Positions 1 through 7,443 of a DNA stretch of 12,648 nucleotides are shown one piece after another; position 1 is the first letter of the stretch; each line of letters opens with the position of its first letter. The stretch lies in NCBI GenBank assembly GCA_950063125.1, contig CATLZI010000034.1, forward strand, positions 1 through 12,648, written 5' to 3'. The notes below the pieces were generated by a model. The model searched no databases. It was not told the origin of the DNA and saw nothing but the letters and a program-made list of their open reading frames with translations. A program made the translations under genes and the position numbers. Source of the stretch: an uncultured Porticoccus sp. (lineage in GTDB: Bacteria; Pseudomonadota; Gammaproteobacteria; Pseudomonadales; Porticoccaceae).

Positions 1-1389
1 AAATATCTTCCCCGGATTCATGATGCCATTGGGATCGAACACCTGCTTGACCTGCCGCATCAACTGCACTTCCGTGGCGGAGCGCGAGTATTCGAGGTAA
101 TCCTTCTTCAGTAAACCTACGCCGTGTTCGGCAGAAATACTACCGTTGAATTGTCCCACCAACGCTGCGATCTGTTTGCTGGCCACGCTGCATTGCCCGG
201 CGAACTGCTCCACAGGCAGGTCATCCGGTTTCAGAATGTTGAGGTGCAGGTTGCCATCACCGATATGGCCGTACCAGACCAGCTCAAAGTCCGGGTATTC
301 CCTGGCCGCCAGTGATTCCACCTCGGCGAGAAATTCCGGCATGCGCGAAACATTCACGCTGATATCATTTTTATAGGGCTTCCAGCGGGACAGGGTCTCC
401 GACATATCCTCCCGTAACTTCCAGAGATTTTCCGCCTGAGAGAGGCTCTGGCTGATGACGCCATCGAGCACCCAGCCCTCCATGACACAGGTTTCAAACA
501 GCGACATCGCCTGGTCCAGCTGAGTCTCGGACAGCGCCTCGAATTCCACCAGCGCATAAAACGGTGCTTCAGATTCAAAAGGTGCGGGCACCTCGCTGTG
601 GGCCAATACTTTTTCCATACCGTTGTGGGTAAAGAATTCGAAGGCCGTCAGCTCCATGCCATCGTTGTAGGTTTTCAGGACATCGATAATACTGGGGAAA
701 TCCACCACCCCCAACACCAGCACACTCAACTCCTTTGGTGGCCGGGTGAGCCCAATGGTGGCCTCGGTGATGATGCCCAAAGTGCCCTCGGAACCAATAA
801 ACAGGTGCCGGAAGTCCAGACCCGTATTGTTCTTCACCAGGCCGTGATTCAGCTCGAGGATATCGCCATTGCCACTGACCACCTTCAGGCCAAGCACCCA
901 GTTGCGGGTCATGCCGTAACGAATGACTTTGATACCGCCGGCATTGGTCGCAATATTGCCGCCAATCTGGCTGGAACCGGTCGAGGCGAAATCAACCGGA
1001 TAGAACAATCCCTGTTGCTCGGCAAACGCCTGCAACTGCTGGGTGATCATGCCCGCCTGCACCGTCACACTGCGGTCAATGGCATTGAATGCCACCACCT
1101 CGTTCATCCGGTCCAGCACCAGGACGATCTCACCGTTCAGGGCCACAGCGCCGCCACTAAGGCCTGTGCGGCCTCCTGAGGGAACCACTGCGATGCGCTC
1201 GGCATTGGCCAGCTGAATAATGGCCTGTACCTCCTCGGTGCTCCCCGGCAATACCACGACGCCAGGTGACGGAGACCAGAGAGTCGTGCGATCGACACCG
1301 TACTGCTGAAATGAAGTTTCATCGGTCAGCACACGCTGCTGACCGACGATCTCACGTAATTTCTCAATGACCGGGGGGGCAACAGTCAT
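1..1389 (-). CDS. D-2-hydroxyglutarate dehydrogenase (FAD-linked oxidase, GlcD/D2HGDH family), 3' end cut by the window
   Basis: FAD flavoprotein predicted to oxidise D-2-hydroxyglutarate to 2-oxoglutarate, probably passing electrons to the electron-transfer flavoprotein or respiratory chain. Reading from ATG at 1389 down to base 1 gives 463 codons without a stop. An N-terminal FAD_binding_4 domain carries the FAD loop PSGGRTGLSGG (residues 70-80) and GSSQIGGNIATNAGG (138-152). The C-terminal FAD-oxidase domain carries GHIGDGNLH (374-382, metal/substrate histidines) and EHGVG (421-425). The last residues seen, MNPGKIF, are the usual C-terminus, so only a few codons are missing. The start is supported by GGAGGT at 1397-1402, 7 bases upstream. 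The sequence closely resembles, from memory, the Pseudomonas D2HGDH described as the partner of SerA, and it is divergent from serA. D-lactate or glycolate dehydrogenase is the alternative, but the PYKNDISV segment (338-345) and the serA linkage favour D2HGDH. Confidence 0.9.
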   Translation of the reverse strand, partial: MTVAPPVIEKLREIVGQQRVLTDETSFQQYGVDRTTLWSPSPGVVVLPGSTEEVQAIIQLANAERIAVVPSGGRTGLSGGAVALNGEIVLVLDRMNEVVAFNAIDRSVTVQAGMITQQLQAFAEQQGLFYPVDFASTGSSQIGGNIATNAGGIKVIRYGMTRNWVLGLKVVSGNGDILELNHGLVKNNTGLDFRHLFIGSEGTLGIITEATIGLTRPPKELSVLVLGVVDFPSIIDVLKTYNDGMELTAFEFFTHNGMEKVLAHSEVPAPFESEAPFYALVEFEALSETQLDQAMSLFETCVMEGWVLDGVISQSLSQAENLWKLREDMSETLSRWKPYKNDISVNVSRMPEFLAEVESLAAREYPDFELVWYGHIGDGNLHLNILKPDDLPVEQFAGQCSVASKQIAALVGQFNGSISAEHGVGLLKKDYLEYSRSATEVQLMRQVKQVFDPNGIMNPGKIF

Positions 1390-1433
1390 CTGGCGGACCT
1401 CCACAAAAAGGGGCAGTTATCGAAGGGCGTGCA

Positions 1434-1442
1434 TGGTATCAT
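1434..1442 (+). promoter_or_regulatory. Extended -10 promoter element for serA
   Basis: The bases TGGTATCAT match the extended -10 consensus TGnTATAAT with one mismatch. No good -35 hexamer sits 17 bases upstream, which is common for extended -10 promoters. Transcription would start near 1448-1450, giving a leader of about 40 bases before the serA ATG at 1492. This also argues against the in-frame GTG at 1429 as the serA start, because it would lie upstream of the transcript. On the opposite strand the overlapping bases 1438-1443 read TATGAT, a possible -10 for the divergent dehydrogenase gene. Inferred from motif match only. Confidence 0.5.
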
Positions 1443-1491
1443 AGCCGCCTTTTTTTCAGGTAGCAGTACGGGCCACCCAACCGAGGAGTGT

Positions 1492-2721
1492 ATGGTCAAT
1501 TTTTCTCTCGATAAGTCCAAGATCAAATTTCTCCTGCTTGAGGGCGTGCATCCCTCTGCGGTAGAGACACTCAAAGCTTCTGGCTACAGCAACGTCGAGT
1601 ATCTTAAAGCGGCGCTGTCAGAAGAACAGCTGATCGAAAAAATCCGGGACTTTCACTTCGTCGGGATTCGCTCCCGCACCCAACTCAACCGCCAGGTATT
1701 TGAAGCGGCCAGACGGTTGATCGGCGTGGGCTGTTTCTGCATCGGCACCAACCAGGTGGATCTTCAGGCAGCCACAGAGCACGGCATAGTGGTATTTAAC
1801 GCGCCCTATTCCAATACCCGCAGTGTGGCAGAATTGATTATTGCTGAAACCATCATGCTGATGCGGGGCATTCCCGAAAAGAATGCTGCTGCCCACCGCG
1901 GTGACTGGCTCAAAACGGCAACGGCCTCTCACGAAGTTCGAGGCAAAACCCTCGGCATCGTTGGCTACGGCAATATCGGCAGTCAGCTCAGCGTCATGGC
2001 CGAATCAATGGGCATGCGGGTGAAGTTTTACGATGTTGTCACCAAGCTCCCCCTGGGCAATGCTGAACAGGTGGGTTCTCTCAGGGAGCTATTGGAACTG
2101 GCCGATGTGGTTTCACTCCACGTACCCGACAACCCCGCCACGCGCAACATGATTCGTGCAGAACAGCTTGCTGCCATGAAAACCGGCGCCATCCTGATCA
2201 ATGCCGCTCGCGGCAAAGTAGTGGATATTGATGCACTCTGCGACCGGCTGGAAAACAAACAACTCGGTGGTGCAGCCATTGATGTTTTCCCGGTTGAACC
2301 GAAGTCCAACCAGGAAGAATTCGTATCACCTCTGCGCAAGTATGACAACGTCATATTGACACCGCACATCGGCGGCTCCACCCAGGAAGCGCAGGAAAAT
2401 ATTGGCCTGGAAGTCGCTGAGAAACTGGTCAGGTACAGCGATACCGGTGCCACCATCAGCGCTGTCAACTTTCCCCAGGTATCGCTGCCTTCCCACAGTG
2501 GTGCCCACCGGCTGTTGCATGTACACCACAATGTGCCGGGCGTTATGACGGCCATCAACCATGTGTTTTCAGACAACAACATCAATATCAGCAGCCAATA
2601 TTTGCAGACCAATGAATCCGTTGGCTATGTGGTGCTGGACGTGGACAGGGAATACAGTGATGTGGCACTGAAGGCGTTAAAGGCCATTGATGGCACCATT
2701 CGCTGCCGGGTTTTGTTCTAG
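1492..2721 (+). CDS. serA: D-3-phosphoglycerate dehydrogenase
   Basis: Catalyses the first step of L-serine synthesis, 3-phosphoglycerate to 3-phosphohydroxypyruvate with NAD; the E. coli enzyme can also reduce 2-oxoglutarate to D-2-hydroxyglutarate. The 409-residue product matches the E. coli SerA length (410) and aligns along its whole length. It has the substrate-binding N-terminal part, the NAD-binding GYGNIG (158-163), catalytic Arg240, Glu269 and His292, and a C-terminal ACT domain (about 340-409). His345, Asn347 and Asn365 in the ACT domain correspond to the E. coli serine-binding residues, so feedback inhibition by serine is expected. The ATG at 1492 is preferred because the protein then begins like E. 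coli SerA and GAGGAG lies at 1483-1488; a GTG at 1429 in the same frame would add 21 unmatched residues. It is divergent from the D-2-hydroxyglutarate dehydrogenase, its likely metabolic partner, and convergent with the hydrolase gene downstream. Confidence 0.97.
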   Translation: MVNFSLDKSKIKFLLLEGVHPSAVETLKASGYSNVEYLKAALSEEQLIEKIRDFHFVGIRSRTQLNRQVFEAARRLIGVGCFCIGTNQVDLQAATEHGIVVFNAPYSNTRSVAELIIAETIMLMRGIPEKNAAAHRGDWLKTATASHEVRGKTLGIVGYGNIGSQLSVMAESMGMRVKFYDVVTKLPLGNAEQVGSLRELLELADVVSLHVPDNPATRNMIRAEQLAAMKTGAILINAARGKVVDIDALCDRLENKQLGGAAIDVFPVEPKSNQEEFVSPLRKYDNVILTPHIGGSTQEAQENIGLEVAEKLVRYSDTGATISAVNFPQVSLPSHSGAHRLLHVHHNVPGVMTAINHVFSDNNINISSQYLQTNESVGYVVLDVDREYSDVALKALKAIDGTIRCRVLF

Positions 2722-2732
2722 GATCTCACCAG

Positions 2733-2770
2733 AGACCGGTGGACACCGACCTGTCGGGTCTGCCGGTTCT
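2733..2770. terminator. Imperfect hairpin between convergent serA and hydrolase genes, possible bidirectional terminator
   Basis: Nested inverted repeats lie in the 66-base gap between two convergent stop codons. The outer arms are ACCGG (2735-2739) and CCGGT (2763-2767). The inner arms are GAC (2742-2744) plus CCGAC (2746-2750), pairing with GTCGG (2753-2757) plus GTC (2758-2760), with one bulged A at 2745 and a very tight CT apex that would open in practice. There is no clear T-run on either side, only a pyrimidine-rich stretch after it on the plus strand, so it is not a textbook intrinsic terminator. Placement between convergent genes is the main support. Confidence 0.4.
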
Positions 2771-2787
2771 TCTCACTACTCTGCTGC

Positions 2788-3786
2788 CTAGCCCTCACCG
2801 AGCGACTTGAATACCCGGTCGCGCATGTAATCGACTTCATTGACCAGATGGTGCCGGGCACCGGGAATCAACACCAATTCAAAATTGGGGAATTTTTTGC
2901 GGATCGACGCCACGTTATAGCGCCAGTCCACCGTGCCGTCACAATCGCCCTGAACCACCTTTAACGGGTAATCACTGGGCGGCAGCGCGGCAAATTCCTC
3001 AGTCCAGCGCTTCATTGATGCCACCCATTCAATGGGAATGTAGTTGTACTGCAACGGGTCATTGTTGATCAGAAATTCGTTAAATGCCTCGTTGGTGGTA
3101 TTGGGGCGGAATGTCCGGGATACTTTTTTCAGCACCCGGTGAAACAGCTTGTAGGTGCGCAGACTTTTCATCCACTCCCTGGGCCGGATGAGTGGCGCCA
3201 GCACGGTGACCGAAGTGAGATCATTGGGGTAGTGGTAGGGTTTGGCCGCCATGACATACTTCATCAGAATAGCGCCTCCCGTGCTTTGACCAATCCCTTT
3301 CCAGGGTCTGGGAAAACTGCTCACGCATTTTTGCAACAGGTCGGAAAACACATCCACGTAGCGATCAAAACTGTCGATACTGACCCGCTCGCCACTGGAC
3401 AGGCCATGTCCCGGCAGATCAAATGCCACCACGGCATAACCCCGCTGCAGTAGGTAGTGAATCAAATGGCCATAAAGCCCGACATGATCAAAGTAGCCAT
3501 GCACCAACAGGTAGGTGCCACGGGGACTCTCCGGCAACCAGTAATGGGTAGCCAGCTGGAAATCGCCGGAGGCGAACGTACCCATGCAATGACTGACCGC
3601 CGTCAACGAGTCTGGCTGTATCAGCCCGTAGTGACGCAGGTAAGCCATTTCGTCCGGCGTCTTGTCTCGCCGATCCTGCTCAGAGTCAAATGTCAGCGGC
3701 AACAAACCACTGCCCACGCGTTCCAGCAGAACTTCAGGCAACGGCTCGCGAGTGTCGGTCACGGCAGCCAACTGATTGTCAGTCAT
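2788..3786 (-). CDS. Alpha/beta hydrolase, serine aminopeptidase S33 / monoacylglycerol-lipase-like
   Basis: A 332-residue alpha/beta-fold hydrolase of the Hydrolase_4 (S33, lysophospholipase-like) group, probably an esterase or lipase. After an N-terminal extension of about 85 residues come the oxyanion-side motif HGYFDH (96-101), DLPGHGLS (123-130), the nucleophile elbow GQSTG with Ser168, a likely catalytic Asp283 in GDCDGTVD, and His312 in GARHHLVNE. No signal peptide or membrane segment is evident, so a cytoplasmic location is likely. The ATG overlaps the stop of the upstream DUF2798 gene by 8 bases and has only a weak ribosome site (AAAAAAG directly before it), suggesting translational coupling. 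It is the last gene of the minus-strand run that begins at tkt and converges on serA. Substrate cannot be predicted, and its link to sugar metabolism is unknown. Confidence 0.85.
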   Translation of the reverse strand: MTDNQLAAVTDTREPLPEVLLERVGSGLLPLTFDSEQDRRDKTPDEMAYLRHYGLIQPDSLTAVSHCMGTFASGDFQLATHYWLPESPRGTYLLVHGYFDHVGLYGHLIHYLLQRGYAVVAFDLPGHGLSSGERVSIDSFDRYVDVFSDLLQKCVSSFPRPWKGIGQSTGGAILMKYVMAAKPYHYPNDLTSVTVLAPLIRPREWMKSLRTYKLFHRVLKKVSRTFRPNTTNEAFNEFLINNDPLQYNYIPIEWVASMKRWTEEFAALPPSDYPLKVVQGDCDGTVDWRYNVASIRKKFPNFELVLIPGARHHLVNEVDYMRDRVFKSLGEG

Positions 3787-4009
3787 CTTTTTTAATCGCC
3801 AGAGTGACCAGCCTTCTCACCAGGGGCACCACCACCAGCACCGCCGGGAACGCAACCACAAAGGCAAAGCCCCATGCATGAAGCCAAACCTGCAGAATAT
3901 TGTCCACCAGACCGACATTAAAAATACTGATCACCAGGGACATCAGACAGGACATCAGCCCTGCCATAAAAAAGGCAAACACCAGTTGCTGATACTTCCC
4001 AGGTATCAT
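3779..4009 (-). CDS. Small DUF2798 family inner-membrane protein
   Basis: A 76-residue hydrophobic protein with two predicted membrane helices, roughly residues 8-30 and 40-64. A short positively charged C-terminal end follows (RRLVTLAIKKDD), as expected for a cytoplasmic tail. The pattern of a short N-terminus, a Gly-Leu-Met-Ser turn in helix 1, Asn-Xaa-Gly-Leu in the loop, Trp-Xaa-Xaa-Ala-Trp and an Ala-Phe-Pro kink in helix 2 matches what I recall of DUF2798, a family of unknown function. It starts 17 bases after the fba stop and its own stop overlaps the hydrolase start, so it is probably co-transcribed with both. The ribosome site is modest (GGGA at 4017-4020). Family assignment is from memory of the sequence pattern. 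Confidence 0.75.
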   Translation of the reverse strand: MIPGKYQQLVFAFFMAGLMSCLMSLVISIFNVGLVDNILQVWLHAWGFAFVVAFPAVLVVVPLVRRLVTLAIKKDD

Positions 4010-4026
4010 TGTACTGTCCCGTCTGC

Positions 4027-5091
4027 CTAATTGACCCGGGGATCCAGTTCGCCGGACTGGTAACGCCCGGACATTTTATCCAAGCTGTATGGCATGATTT
4101 TTCCAGCATTGCCCGCGGTGCCGAAGGATTCGTAGCGGGCCACACAAATCTCTCTCATGGCATCCGTGCTCGCCTTCAGGTATTTGCGCGGATCAAACTC
4201 GGATTTATGACTCGCAAGAAAGCGGCGTATCGCACCCGTGGAGGCCAGACGCAAGTCAGTATCTATATTGATTTTGCGCACCCCGTGCTTGATACCCTCA
4301 ACAATTTCCTCCACTGGCACACCGTAGGTTTCCGCAATATCGCCGCCAAATTCATTAATGATTTCCAACCAGTCCTGTGGCACAGAGGAGGACCCGTGCA
4401 TCACCAGATGGGTATTGGGGATGCGGGCGTGAATCGCTTTGATTCGCTCGATAGCGAGGATATCGCCCGTGGGTGGACGGGAAAACTTATATGCCCCATG
4501 GGACGTACCAATGGCTATCGCCAACGCATCAACCGCAGTCCGCGATACGAAATCCGCGGCCTCCTCCGGGTCCGTCAACATCTGCTCATGGGACAACATG
4601 CCCTCGGCACCGACACCATCTTCCTCGCCGGCCTGGCCGGTTTCCAGGGACCCCAGACACCCCAGCTCACCCTCGACGGAAACTCCGCCAGCATGTGCCA
4701 TGTCAACTACACGCCGAGTGACATCAACATTGTACTCATAGGAGGCCGGTGTCTTGCCGTCCTCCTGAAGGGAACCATCCATCATCACCGAGCTGAAGCC
4801 CAGCTGGATAGACCGCTGGCAGATTGCCGGGCTGGTGCCATGATCCTGATGCATGCAGACCGGTATATGAGGAAACTCCTCAATCGCCGCCAGAATCAGG
4901 TGGCGCAAAAAAGGCGCTCCAGCGTATTTGCGCGCACCGGCAGAAGCCTGCACGATCATCGGGGAGTCCGTCTGATCGGCCGCCTCCATAATGGCGCGCA
5001 TCTGTTCCAGGTTGTTGACATTGAATGCCGGCACACCATAGCTGTGCTCAGCAGCATGATCCAGCAACTGTCGCAGTGAAATAAGTGCCAT
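4027..5091 (-). CDS. fba: Fructose-bisphosphate aldolase, class II (Calvin-cycle/CbbA-like subtype)
   Basis: Zinc-dependent cytoplasmic aldolase cleaving fructose 1,6-bisphosphate to dihydroxyacetone phosphate and glyceraldehyde 3-phosphate, or the reverse in gluconeogenesis. The 354-residue product has the class II signature MHQDHGTS, with Asp83 as the likely catalytic acid and His84 as a zinc ligand, then VEGELG (139-144), zinc ligands His198 (GTSHGAYK) and His232 (MHGSS), and NIDTD (275-279) for phosphate binding. Overall form and length fit the class IIB subtype (the cbbA-like group found in Pseudomonas and autotrophs) rather than the 359-residue E. coli FbaA group. The start is supported by GGAAGG at 5100-5105, 8 bases upstream. 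It follows pgk after an 88-base gap with two small hairpins and precedes the DUF2798 gene by 17 bases. No RuBisCO or phosphoribulokinase gene is nearby, so a glycolytic/gluconeogenic role is inferred. Confidence 0.95.
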   Translation of the reverse strand: MALISLRQLLDHAAEHSYGVPAFNVNNLEQMRAIMEAADQTDSPMIVQASAGARKYAGAPFLRHLILAAIEEFPHIPVCMHQDHGTSPAICQRSIQLGFSSVMMDGSLQEDGKTPASYEYNVDVTRRVVDMAHAGGVSVEGELGCLGSLETGQAGEEDGVGAEGMLSHEQMLTDPEEAADFVSRTAVDALAIAIGTSHGAYKFSRPPTGDILAIERIKAIHARIPNTHLVMHGSSSVPQDWLEIINEFGGDIAETYGVPVEEIVEGIKHGVRKINIDTDLRLASTGAIRRFLASHKSEFDPRKYLKASTDAMREICVARYESFGTAGNAGKIMPYSLDKMSGRYQSGELDPRVN

Positions 5092-5119
5092 GTAATTATC
5101 CTTCCATCATATTTGGTTG

Positions 5120-5147
5120 CTTCCCGCCGGGAAGTCGCTTTTCAGCG
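5120..5147 (-). other. Two adjacent hairpins in the pgk-fba intergenic region
   Basis: On the minus-strand transcript a CGCT-GAAA-AGCG stem with a GNRA-type loop (5136-5147) is followed one base later by CTTCCC-GGC-GGGAAG (5120-5134, 6-bp stem, 3-base loop). Neither is followed by a T-run, so they do not look like a terminator. They could stabilise a processed fba message or cap the pgk 3' end. This is inference from base pairing alone; short stems of this size can arise by chance. Confidence 0.35.
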
Positions 5148-5179
5148 CTCACCCGATGTCATGAAAAATTGGTCTGCCG

Positions 5180-6346
5180 TCAGGACGTCGCGCGTGCCTC
5201 AAGCACCGCCACTGCGGGCAGGGTTTTACCTTCCACGTATTCCAGAAAGGCCCCCCCGCCCGTTGAAATGTAGGAAACTCTGTCGGCAATGCCATATTTG
5301 TCCACCGCCGCCAGCGTATCGCCACCGCCCGCTATCGAAAACCCGTCATTGGCGGCAATGGCATTGGCGATGGCCTCGGTGCCGGCACCAAACTGGTCAA
5401 ACTCAAAAACACCCACCGGGCCGTTCCAGATAATTGTACCCGCGCTTTTGAGTATTTCGGTCAACACCTTGATGGTATCCGGGCCAATATCAAGGATCAT
5501 ATCGCCTTCCGCCACATCCGCCACCGCCTTGAGCGTCGCCTGGGCTGAGGCGGAGAACTCGCCTGCGACGACCACATCGCTGGGCAGTGGAATGTTTGTT
5601 TTGGCCATCAACTGTTTGGCCTCGGGCAGGAGATCGTGCTCACAAAGGGATTTGCCGACAGGTAGTCCCGACGCGGCGAGAAAGGTATTGGCAATACCAC
5701 CCCCGACGATCAGCTGATCCACTTTTTCTGACAGTGTTTCAAGCACGGTCAGCTTCGTGGAAACCTTGGCACCTCCGACGATAGCCACCAGCGGACGGGC
5801 GGGATTGGCCAGTGCCTTTTCCAGCGCCTCCAGCTCTCCAGCCAGCAACGGACCGGCGCAGGCCAGCGGAGCGAACTTTGCAACACCGTGGGTGGAAGCC
5901 TGGGCGCGGTGAGCCGTGCCGAAGGCATCCATGACAAAAATATCACAAAGCGATGCATAGGCCTTCGCCAGCACCTCATCATCCTTTTTCTCACCGGCGT
6001 TAAAGCGCACATTCTCCAGCAATATCAATTGCCCCTCCTGCTCGATACCCTGTTGCCAATCGCGAACAAGCGGAATATCTCGCCCCAGCAAGACACCCAA
6101 CCGGTCGGCCACCGGTTGCAATGAAAACTCGGCATCAAACTGTCCTTCGACCGGACGTCCCAGATGGGACATCAGGATGACCGTGGCACCGGCCTGGAGC
6201 GCCAATTCAATAGTGGGTAACGTTGCCCGCAATCTGGCATCGGATGTGACAACGCCATTGCGGATAGGGACATTGAGGTCTTCACGAATCAGCACCCGCT
6301 TGCCCGTCAGGTTCAGATCCGTCATCTTGAGTACATTCAATGGCAT
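5180..6346 (-). CDS. pgk: Phosphoglycerate kinase
   Basis: Interconverts 1,3-bisphosphoglycerate plus ADP and 3-phosphoglycerate plus ATP in the cytoplasm. Its 3-phosphoglycerate is also the substrate of SerA, encoded elsewhere in this window. The 388-residue product matches the bacterial Pgk length. Visible motifs are REDLNVP (21-27) and SHLGRP (60-65) for 3-phosphoglycerate binding, ENVRF (111-115), GGAKVSTK (191-198), NGPVGVFE (308-315) and the nucleotide loop GGGDTLAAV (340-348). The ATG at 6346 is chosen because close relatives carry a short lead before MTDLNL. An internal ATG at 6325 is possible, and neither has a strong ribosome site. It lies 35 bases after the epd stop and is probably translated from the tkt-epd-pgk-fba message. 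Confidence 0.97.
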   Translation of the reverse strand: MPLNVLKMTDLNLTGKRVLIREDLNVPIRNGVVTSDARLRATLPTIELALQAGATVILMSHLGRPVEGQFDAEFSLQPVADRLGVLLGRDIPLVRDWQQGIEQEGQLILLENVRFNAGEKKDDEVLAKAYASLCDIFVMDAFGTAHRAQASTHGVAKFAPLACAGPLLAGELEALEKALANPARPLVAIVGGAKVSTKLTVLETLSEKVDQLIVGGGIANTFLAASGLPVGKSLCEHDLLPEAKQLMAKTNIPLPSDVVVAGEFSASAQATLKAVADVAEGDMILDIGPDTIKVLTEILKSAGTIIWNGPVGVFEFDQFGAGTEAIANAIAANDGFSIAGGGDTLAAVDKYGIADRVSYISTGGGAFLEYVEGKTLPAVAVLEARATS

Positions 6347-6381
6347 GGTGATTACTCTGTCTCTGTTTATTGTATTTCAGG

Positions 6382-7404
6382 TTATTTGGACCCGGGAATG
6401 GACAGCCAGTGATTTACCAGCTCCACCATCCGATTGGCGTAGCCCCACTCATTATCAAACCAGAGCAGCACTTTCACCAGACGCCGTTGGCTGACCCTGG
6501 TCTGTCCCGCGTCCACGATACCGCTGCGTGGATCATGGTTGAAATCACAGGAGGCCAATGGCTCCTCGGTATAACCGAGTATGCCGGTCAGTTCAGTGTC
6601 AGCGGCAGCCGCCAGCACCCGGTTTATGGTAGCGACATCGACGTCTGTATTGAGCAATATGGAAAGATCAATTGCAGACACATTCAACGTGGGAACACGC
6701 ATGGCCTGGGCTTCAAAACGGCCCTTGAGTTCCGGCAGCAGGCGGTCGATGCCTCGTGCCAACTGGGTGTCCACCGGAATAATGGATTGCATCGCAGCAC
6801 GGGTTTTACGCAAGTCTGTGTGATGGTAGGCATCGATAACAGGCTGGTCATTCATGGCCGAGTGAATCGTGGTGATCACCCCACCCTCTACCCCAAACAC
6901 CTGCTGCAGGGTTTTAATCACCGGGATCACGCAATTGGTGGAACAGGAGGCATTGGATATTACCGTCTCTTCACCGGTCAGGATCCCCTCATTGACACCC
7001 AGCACGATGGTGGCATCAACGGTTGCTTCAGCCGGCTGGGAAAACAACACTTTCTTTGCTCCCGAACGCAGATGCCCCTCGGCAGTCTGACGATCAGTGA
7101 ACGTGCCGCTGCATTCCAGCACCACATCCACTCCCAGTTCACCCCAGGGAAGGCTGGCGATATCCTCACGGTGATAGACCGAAATGGCATCGCCATTGAC
7201 GGTCAGGGTGTCGCCCTGAATCTCTACCGTACCGGGAAACCGGCCATGGGTGGAGTCGTATTTGGTCAGGTGGGCGATGGTCTTGCAGTCAGCTGGCTCG
7301 TTGATAGCTATGACCTGGATGCGTTCGCGAGATCCGGACTCATAGAGTGCCCGCAGGACCGAACGGCCTATTCGACCATAGCCATTAATTGCTACACGAA
7401 TCAT
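6382..7404 (-). CDS. epd: D-erythrose-4-phosphate dehydrogenase (Epd, GAPDH superfamily)
   Basis: NAD-dependent dehydrogenase of the GAPDH superfamily, predicted to oxidise erythrose 4-phosphate to 4-phosphoerythronate, the first step of the DXP-dependent pyridoxal phosphate route; glyceraldehyde-3-phosphate activity is possible. The 340-residue product has the N-terminal NAD motif NGYGRIGR (7-14), catalytic Cys154 in SNASCSTNC and His181. Features matching E. coli Epd rather than GapA are [20 protein letters not shown] (181-200), where GapA has an ATQKTVDG-type segment, followed by SQSIIPVD-like sequence, and [18 protein letters not shown] in the C-terminal half. The start is supported by AAGGAG at 7416-7421. 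It sits between tkt, whose product makes or uses erythrose 4-phosphate, and pgk, matching the epd-pgk-fba order of E. coli. Many pipelines would label it type I GAPDH. Confidence 0.85.
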   Translation of the reverse strand: MIRVAINGYGRIGRSVLRALYESGSRERIQVIAINEPADCKTIAHLTKYDSTHGRFPGTVEIQGDTLTVNGDAISVYHREDIASLPWGELGVDVVLECSGTFTDRQTAEGHLRSGAKKVLFSQPAEATVDATIVLGVNEGILTGEETVISNASCSTNCVIPVIKTLQQVFGVEGGVITTIHSAMNDQPVIDAYHHTDLRKTRAAMQSIIPVDTQLARGIDRLLPELKGRFEAQAMRVPTLNVSAIDLSILLNTDVDVATINRVLAAAADTELTGILGYTEEPLASCDFNHDPRSGIVDAGQTRVSQRRLVKVLLWFDNEWGYANRMVELVNHWLSIPGSK

Positions 7405-7443
7405 CGAGCTGAACTCTCCTTTATTGGCGACGCGACGTCCCGC

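Noticed and set aside
598..1179. 193-codon plus-strand open frame at the left end
   Set aside because: It lies entirely within the minus-strand D-2-hydroxyglutarate dehydrogenase, whose motifs are continuous through this region.
1..1389. Left-end gene as a pseudogene because no stop codon is seen
   Set aside because: The frame is open throughout and reaches the normal C-terminal residues exactly at the window edge.
1429..1491. Upstream GTG start extending SerA by 21 residues
   Set aside because: It would lie upstream of the predicted transcription start, has no matching sequence in SerA proteins, and the ATG at 1492 has a good ribosome site.
4009..5079. 356-codon plus-strand open frame opposite fba
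   Set aside because: It is an exact shadow of the aldolase gene, with no family resemblance and composition (many His, Arg, Gly) typical of antisense translation.
4027..5091. Evidence of a Calvin cycle from the CbbA-like aldolase
   Set aside because: The subtype is also the ordinary aldolase of heterotrophic Pseudomonas relatives, and no RuBisCO or phosphoribulokinase gene is in the window.
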